Shown piece after piece: positions 59,624 to 64,000 of a stretch of DNA of 64,000 nucleotides. The first letter of the stretch is position 1. Every line of letters begins with the position of its first letter. Source of the stretch: Agromyces sp. Marseille-P2726 (GTDB taxonomy: Bacteria; Actinomycetota; Actinomycetes; Actinomycetales; Microbacteriaceae); the NCBI RefSeq assembly GCF_902809835.1, contig NZ_CADDWM010000010.1:124001-188000 (forward strand), in the 5' to 3' direction. The notes under the pieces are model-generated. The model saw only the letters and a list, made by a program, of their open reading frames with translations. It did not search any database and was not told where the DNA came from. A program made the translations under genes and the position numbers.

Positions 59624-61036
59624 ATGCCGCACGTCCTCGCCCGACTCCAGGAGGCGCTCGGCGCCGCCGTGACCACGGATGCCCGTGCACTCGACGCGAC
59701 CCGCGAAGATCGTTCCGGATGGCGAAGCAAGGCCGACCCTCTCGCGGTCGTCCACGCGGCATCCGTCGCCGACGTGCAGGCGACCATGCGCATCGCGCAC
59801 GCATCGGGCACCCCCGTCGTGCCTCGCGGCGCCGGCACCGGACTTGCGGGCGGTGCCATCGCGAGCCCGGGTGCGATCGTGCTCGACGTCTCGCGCATGA
59901 ACCGCATCGTCGAGATCTCCGAGGCCGACGAGCTCGCCGTCGTCGAAGCCGGCGTGTTGAACGGCGACCTCAACGCTCGGATCGCGCCAATGGGCCTATG
60001 GTTCGCACCAGACCCGGCGAGCCGGGCCATCTCGACCATCGGCGGCAACATCGCGACGAACGCCGGGGGGCTGCTCTGCGCCAAGTACGGGGTCACGCGC
60101 GAGGCCGTGCTCGGGCTCGCCGTCGTGCTGGCCGACGGCCGGCTCCTGCGCACCGGGCGTCGCACGGTGAAGGGCGTCACCGGGTACGACCTCACGGCGC
60201 TCATGACCGGATCCGAGGGAACGCTCGGGGTCATCGTCGAGGCGACGGTGCGGCTCCGTCCCATCCCGGCGGGCGAGGTCGTCACCGTCGCCGCGGCGTT
60301 CCCCGACGTCGAGGCGGCGGCCGCGGCATCAGCCGCCGTCACCGCGGCCCGCATCCGCCCGGCCGTGCTCGAGCTCATCGACGCCGCGGGGCTCGCCAGG
60401 GTCGCCGCGTACCTCGGTGCAGCGGGCATCGCGGGCACCCCGATCGAGGGGATCACCGCGGGCGAGACGTTCCTGCTCGCGCAGAGCGACACGATGGGCG
60501 CGCAGGCCGAGGCGGCCGAGATCGCGCGGATCTTCACGGCGGCGGGTGGCCGAGTGAGCGTGTCGGCGGATGCCGCGGCCGGTGAGCGCCTGCTCGAGAT
60601 CCGGCGGGCGATGCACCCGGCGCTCGCGGCATCCGGGCAGGTGCTCATCGAGGATGTCGCCGTACCGCGTTCGCGGCTGCCCGAGATGTTCCGCGCGATC
60701 GAGCGCATCGGTCGGCGCTACGGGATCGAGATCCCGACGATCGCGCACGCGGGCGACGGCAACCTGCACCCGAATTTCGTGTTCACGGGCGACGAGGTGC
60801 CCGCCGACGTGTGGGCGGCGGCCGATGACCTGTTCCGCGCGGCGGTCGAGCTGGGGGGCACGCTGACCGGCGAGCACGGGGTCGGCATCCTCAAGCGCCG
60901 TTGGCTCGCCGACGAGCTCGGCGACGACTCCTTCGACCTGCAGCGGGGCATCAAGGCGTTGTTCGATCCCACGGGGATCCTCAATCCCGGCGTGATGTTC
61001 GAGGCGCCGGTCTCGGCCGTGCACGCCGGGGCGTGA
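59624..61036 (+). CDS. FAD-linked oxidase, glycolate oxidase subunit GlcD family
   Basis: A 470-residue flavoprotein of the VAO/PCMH fold. FAD-binding motifs are PVVPRGAGTGLAGGAI (about 65-80) and ISTIGGNIATNAGGLLCAKYG. The C-terminal part has IAHAGDGNLHPN and the GEHGVGILKR motif. Relatives oxidise glycolate or D-lactate; the other glycolate oxidase subunits are not nearby, so D-lactate or another 2-hydroxy acid is possible. The ATG follows TAGGGT (59612-59617) by six bases. Confidence 0.88.
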   Translation: MPHVLARLQEALGAAVTTDARALDATREDRSGWRSKADPLAVVHAASVADVQATMRIAHASGTPVVPRGAGTGLAGGAIASPGAIVLDVSRMNRIVEISEADELAVVEAGVLNGDLNARIAPMGLWFAPDPASRAISTIGGNIATNAGGLLCAKYGVTREAVLGLAVVLADGRLLRTGRRTVKGVTGYDLTALMTGSEGTLGVIVEATVRLRPIPAGEVVTVAAAFPDVEAAAAASAAVTAARIRPAVLELIDAAGLARVAAYLGAAGIAGTPIEGITAGETFLLAQSDTMGAQAEAAEIARIFTAAGGRVSVSADAAAGERLLEIRRAMHPALAASGQVLIEDVAVPRSRLPEMFRAIERIGRRYGIEIPTIAHAGDGNLHPNFVFTGDEVPADVWAAADDLFRAAVELGGTLTGEHGVGILKRRWLADELGDDSFDLQRGIKALFDPTGILNPGVMFEAPVSAVHAGA

Positions 61037-61061
61037 GGCATCCGGTCGGTATGCTGCGCGA

Positions 61062-62219
61062 GTGACCAGCCCGTACCCATCGCCCGCACGCAACCCCGAG
61101 CCCGCGCCGTCGTTGTGGAGTGCGCCGCCGCCCCGAGCGCGGAGCGGCGGCCTCGCTTTCGCCGTGACGGGCATCGCGGTCGCGGGCCTCGCCGGCCTGC
61201 TCGTCCTGGCCTACCTCGTGACGGGTCTCGGCGTGTCGACGCTCGTCATCGGCACACTGCTCGCCCTCGTTCCGCTGGCCGTGGTGCTGCTCGCGGTGGG
61301 CTGGGTCGATCGCTGGGAACCCGAGCCGCGCTGGGCGCTCTGGTTCGCCTTCCTGTGGGGCGCGGGTGCCTCGGTCGCGATCGCCCTCATCATCGACCTC
61401 GGCGTGCAGCTCGCGGTCGCCTTCGCGGTGCCCGGGTCAGGACCCGATGAGGCGTTCCAGGCCGTCGTGCAGGCGCCCATCGTCGAGGAGGTCGCCAAGG
61501 GCGTCGGCGTGCTGCTCATCTACGCCTTCTCGCGGTCCCACTTCGACGGACCGGTCGACGGGCTGGTCTACGCGGCGACCGTCGCGGCCGGCTTCGCGTT
61601 CACCGAGAACATCCTCTACTTCGGTGCCGCGCTCGCGGAGGGCGGCGCAGGCGAGCTGGGCTCGACGTTCGTGGTGCGCGGCCTCTTCTCGCCGTTCGCG
61701 CACGTGCTCTTCACGGCATGCACCGGGCTGCTCATCGGCGTCGGTGCGCGTCGGGGCGGGGGAGCGGGGGTGATCGGGTGGTTCCTGCTCGGGCTCGGCG
61801 GCGCGGTCGCGCTGCACGCGCTGTGGAACGGATCGCTCGCCTTCGCCGATGCGATCGGCCTGTACTTCACGGTGCAGGTGCCGATCTTCGTCGGTGCGAT
61901 CCTGCTCACGGTCTTCCTGCGGCGACAGGAGGTGCGCACCACCCGCGCCCGCCTCGCCGAGTACGGGGCGGCCGGGTGGTTCAGTCCCGCCGAGGTCGAG
62001 ATGCTCGCCACGCCTGCGGGGCGTCGGCAGGCGAAGCAGTGGGCGGCCGCGCAGGTGCCGCCGCGCACGGCGTTGATGCGCAAGTTCATCAGGGATGCCA
62101 CGCACCTGGCGTTCACCCGTCAACGCCTGCTGCACGAGGTCGATGTGCGACGTGCGGCCGCCGACGAGCGGGCGCTGCTCACCGCTGTCGCGGCCGACCG
62201 CGCTGCACTCATGCGCTGA
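61062..62219 (+). CDS. PrsW family intramembrane metalloprotease
   Basis: A 385-residue protein with about eight hydrophobic segments. It carries the PrsW motif blocks: EEVAKG (about 147-152), an EN-x-x-Y segment (FTENILYF) and conserved histidines (FAHVLFTACTG; ALHALWNG). PrsW cleaves anti-sigma factors in Bacillus, but actinobacterial substrates are unknown. The N-terminus is Pro-rich and the C-terminal 90 residues are a charged helical tail. TATGCT (61050-61055) is six bases before the GTG start. Confidence 0.88.
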   Translation: MTSPYPSPARNPEPAPSLWSAPPPRARSGGLAFAVTGIAVAGLAGLLVLAYLVTGLGVSTLVIGTLLALVPLAVVLLAVGWVDRWEPEPRWALWFAFLWGAGASVAIALIIDLGVQLAVAFAVPGSGPDEAFQAVVQAPIVEEVAKGVGVLLIYAFSRSHFDGPVDGLVYAATVAAGFAFTENILYFGAALAEGGAGELGSTFVVRGLFSPFAHVLFTACTGLLIGVGARRGGGAGVIGWFLLGLGGAVALHALWNGSLAFADAIGLYFTVQVPIFVGAILLTVFLRRQEVRTTRARLAEYGAAGWFSPAEVEMLATPAGRRQAKQWAAAQVPPRTALMRKFIRDATHLAFTRQRLLHEVDVRRAAADERALLTAVAADRAALMR

Positions 62220-62374
62220 CTCCACAGAAAAACTCGCCGCCCTGTGGTGTGGCACTGCCGACATCTCTACCAGGCGACGAGTTCTCTGGATTCCAGAGTG
62301 CAGAGTGTTCGCAGTCAGCGCAAGAGGGTGGTGGACGCTTGTCCGCCGGCACGGCTGCGTATTGGATGGAACGC
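62220..62374 (+). other. Intergenic region with two short hairpins before the FKBP gene
   Basis: CCACAG...CTGTGG arms lie around 62222-62247, and a perfect CTCTGG-ATT-CCAGAG hairpin lies at 62284-62298. The stretch is less GC-rich than its surroundings. It presumably holds the end of the protease transcript and the FKBP promoter, but no convincing box was found. Confidence 0.4.
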
Positions 62375-62746
62375 ATGACTGACACCAACAGCAAGCCCGA
62401 GGTCGACGCTCCCGAGGGGCCGGCGCCCGCAGATCTCGTCATCGAGGATCTGGTCGTGGGCGACGGCGCCGAGGCGACTCCCGGGTCGACGGTCGACGTG
62501 CACTACCTCGGCGTCGAGTACGACTCGGGCGAGGAGTTCGACTCGTCATGGGGTCGCGGCCAGTCCATCAACTTCCCGCTGCAGGCACTCATCGCCGGGT
62601 GGCAGGAGGGGATCCCCGGCATGAAGGTCGGCGGGCGCCGGAAGCTCACCGTGCCGCCCGCGAAGGCCTACGGGCCGGCGGGTGGTGGCCACCAGCTGTC
62701 GGGCAAGACGCTGATCTTCGTGATCGACTTGCTCGGCGTGAGCTGA
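62375..62746 (+). CDS. FKBP-type peptidyl-prolyl cis-trans isomerase
   Basis: A 123-residue single-domain FKBP. It shows VDVHYLGVEYDSGEEFDSSW, PLQALIAGWQEGIPGMKVGG and KAYGPAGGG, which line the proline-binding pocket. There is no signal peptide, so it acts in the cytoplasm. The ATG at 62375 has GGATGGA upstream; ATG 62365 is an alternative. A strong terminator follows. Confidence 0.92.
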   Translation: MTDTNSKPEVDAPEGPAPADLVIEDLVVGDGAEATPGSTVDVHYLGVEYDSGEEFDSSWGRGQSINFPLQALIAGWQEGIPGMKVGGRRKLTVPPAKAYGPAGGGHQLSGKTLIFVIDLLGVS

Positions 62747-62764
62747 GCGGCGCACCGCCGTTCC

Positions 62765-62796
62765 AGGAGGTCGCCGGGTCCACCCGGCGGCCTCCT
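62765..62796 (+). terminator. Terminator after the FKBP gene
   Basis: Fifteen pairs, with one G-T, between 62765-62779 and 62782-62796 around a minimal loop, followed by TCGCTTCC. A direct repeat TTCCATACAA/TTCCGTACAA and a TACAAT box follow at about 62811-62832, probably the promoter of the next gene. Confidence 0.65.
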
Positions 62797-62904
62797 TCGC
62801 TTCCATACAAGACAGCCTGCCCTTCCGTACAATGGATGGGTCGGGGCCGAAGCGGTCACCGGTGGGGTTAGCATCGAAATACCTATCGCGAGAGGTACGA
62901 CGAC

Positions 62905-63588
62905 GTGGCCCAGATGATTGCGCCGATGCGCAGCAGCCGCGAGCGCACGATGGTTCGGGCGTTCGCGCCGTACGTCGTCCTCTCCGTGGCGCACCTCGTC
63001 CTCCAGCAGACCGGACCCGTGTGGGCGGTCACGGCCACGAAGGCGCTGCTGATGCCGCTGCTCGCGCTCGCCGTCGTCATCGTGGCCCGCCCGCTCACCG
63101 CGACCGTCCGGGTCCTCCTTCTCGCCATCGCATTCTCCTGGGCGGGCGACGTCGCCCTGTCGCTGCCCGGCTCCGCGGCCTTCGTGGTGGGTCTCGGCTG
63201 CTTCCTGCTGGCGCATGTCGGCTACATCGCCGCGTTCCTCAGGATGTCGCGGACCCGGCGGCTCCCGCCGGCATGGACCCTCGTCTACGTCGCGTGGTAC
63301 GCGGTGTTCCTCGCGCTGCTGGGCCCCCACACCGGAGTGCTGCTCGCGCCCGTCGCCCTCTACGGACTCGTCCTCGCGGCGATGGCTGCGGCCTCGGCAT
63401 GGCACGGGCCGCTCGTGGCGGCCGGCGGTGCGCTGTTCGTCCTGTCCGACTCGGTGCTCGGCTCGGGCCGATTCCTGCCGGGCTACGACTTCCCCCTCCA
63501 CGACCTCGTCGTCATGGCGAGCTATCTCATGGCGCAGGCGTTCATCGCAGCCGGCGTGCTGCGAACACTTCGTACGGAACGGTGGTGA
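62905..63588 (+). CDS. YhhN family lysoplasmalogenase-like membrane protein
   Basis: A 227-residue protein with about eight hydrophobic helices. The YhhN motif region is present (AIAFSWAGDVALSLPG and FLLAHVGYIAAF), including the conserved acidic and histidine residues. TMEM86/YhhN proteins hydrolyse the vinyl ether bond of lysoplasmalogens. Whether that holds for actinobacterial members is uncertain because most actinobacteria do not make plasmalogens. The GTG start has GAGAGG upstream; ATG 62914 is an alternative. Confidence 0.83.
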   Translation: MAQMIAPMRSSRERTMVRAFAPYVVLSVAHLVLQQTGPVWAVTATKALLMPLLALAVVIVARPLTATVRVLLLAIAFSWAGDVALSLPGSAAFVVGLGCFLLAHVGYIAAFLRMSRTRRLPPAWTLVYVAWYAVFLALLGPHTGVLLAPVALYGLVLAAMAAASAWHGPLVAAGGALFVLSDSVLGSGRFLPGYDFPLHDLVVMASYLMAQAFIAAGVLRTLRTERW

Positions 63589-63592
63589 TCCC

Positions 63593-64000
63593 ATGTCACG
63601 CATCACGGCACGGCGCCGTGTCGCCCGATACACCCTCGGTGAGCGCACGTCGCGTCGCGAGGATGAGCTCACGGTCGAGGAACCCCTCGAGGTCAGAGTC
63701 GCCGGCGATCCGCTCGCCGTCACGATGCGGACGCCCGGCCATGACGTCGAGCTCGCGCTGGGCCTCCTCGTCTCCGAGGGCGTGCTGCGCCGTCGCGACG
63801 ACGTGCTCGGTGCCCGCCACTGCGCCGGCGACCCGATCGACGGCTCGGCGGAGTACAACGTCGTCGACGTGACGCTCGCGGCCGGTGTCGCGCCGCCGGC
63901 GACCACCGCGCACCACGCCCTCACGATGACCAGCGCGTGCGGCATCTGCGGCAAGGATTCGATCGACGCCGTCCGGTCCAGGTCGGCGTACGACGTCGCC
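63593..64000 (+). CDS. fdhD: Formate dehydrogenase accessory sulfurtransferase FdhD (5' part)
   Basis: The first 136 residues are visible before the window ends. FdhD passes sulfur to the molybdenum cofactor of formate dehydrogenase. The segment LTVEEPLEVRVAGDPLAVTM and the catalytic loop TSACGICGK (Cys116 and Cys119) are diagnostic. It starts four bases after the YhhN stop. A formate dehydrogenase gene may lie beyond the window. Confidence 0.92.
   Translation, partial: MSRITARRRVARYTLGERTSRREDELTVEEPLEVRVAGDPLAVTMRTPGHDVELALGLLVSEGVLRRRDDVLGARHCAGDPIDGSAEYNVVDVTLAAGVAPPATTAHHALTMTSACGICGKDSIDAVRSRSAYDVA

Noticed and set aside
1-64000. tRNA, rRNA, CRISPR arrays, insertion sequences, prophage or toxin-antitoxin loci
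   Set aside because: None was recognised: gaps are short, no regularly spaced repeats occur, and no transposase, integrase or typical toxin motifs were seen.

Overview
The window reads as a contiguous piece of a high-GC actinobacterial chromosome, most likely from the family Microbacteriaceae (Agromyces-like). This is inferred from GC-rich third codon positions, ATGA/GTGA start-stop overlaps, frequent GTG and TTG starts, many leaderless-type promoters, and the gene set dxr-rseP ... ispG-proS-nusA-ylxR-infB-rbfA ... truB-ribF. No rRNA, tRNA, CRISPR array, insertion sequence or prophage gene was seen, and no stretch longer than 300 bases lacks a gene.

Layout. 1-4 kb: plsC, a phosphopantetheinyl-transferase-like protein, dxr and rseP. 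4-8 kb: a NarL/DesK-type two-component system, a SHOCT membrane protein and an LtrA protein. 7.7-20.3 kb: a catabolic island made of a thiolase and, divergently, a Liv-type ABC transporter, acyl-CoA synthetase, TetR regulator, 3-hydroxybutyrate-type dehydrogenase, two alpha/beta hydrolases and the two subunits of a 3-oxoacid CoA-transferase. Together these spell 3-hydroxybutyrate to acetoacetate to acetoacetyl-CoA to acetyl-CoA. 20.4-23.3 kb: a membrane protein, a membrane-anchored LuxR regulator and a YihY/BrkB protein. 23.3-32.6 kb: ispG, two tiny acidic proteins, proS, a DUF1206 protein, nusA, ylxR, infB and rbfA. 32.6-40.6 kb: an amphi-Trp protein, LysR regulator, mutY, a kinase-like P-loop protein, a ketopantoate-reductase-like protein, truB, two membrane proteins, ribF and an MFS permease. 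40.5-46.3 kb: a deoxyribose locus (ROK kinase, SorC-type regulator, deoC, two aldehyde dehydrogenase genes, a 77-residue protein). 46.4-57 kb: macro-domain protein, CsoR/RcnR-family regulator, DUF2207 protein with a small gene antisense to its tail, SNF2 helicase, pfkA, NUDIX hydrolase, phosphate transporter, aspA. 57-64 kb: FAH-family hydrolase, Ada-AlkA fusion, FAD-linked oxidase, PrsW protease, FKBP, YhhN lysoplasmalogenase and the 5' part of fdhD.

Most genes are ordinary. The most unusual spot is livF-livH. livF carries an in-frame TAG inside its Walker A motif, and its last codons lie in one arm of a 64-position inverted repeat whose other arm is the start of livH; the livH ribosome-binding site and start codon sit in the loop. 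This is either an artefact, decay in progress, or an unusual translational control element.

A recurring regulatory grammar is visible: a TANNNT -10 box followed by 6-7 bases and then directly the start codon. At least 19 genes show it. It fixes several starts and supports a 67-residue gene lying antisense inside the DUF2207 tail. Candidate operators were found for the two-component system, the TetR regulator, the membrane LuxR regulator, the SorC regulator and the CsoR/RcnR-family regulator.
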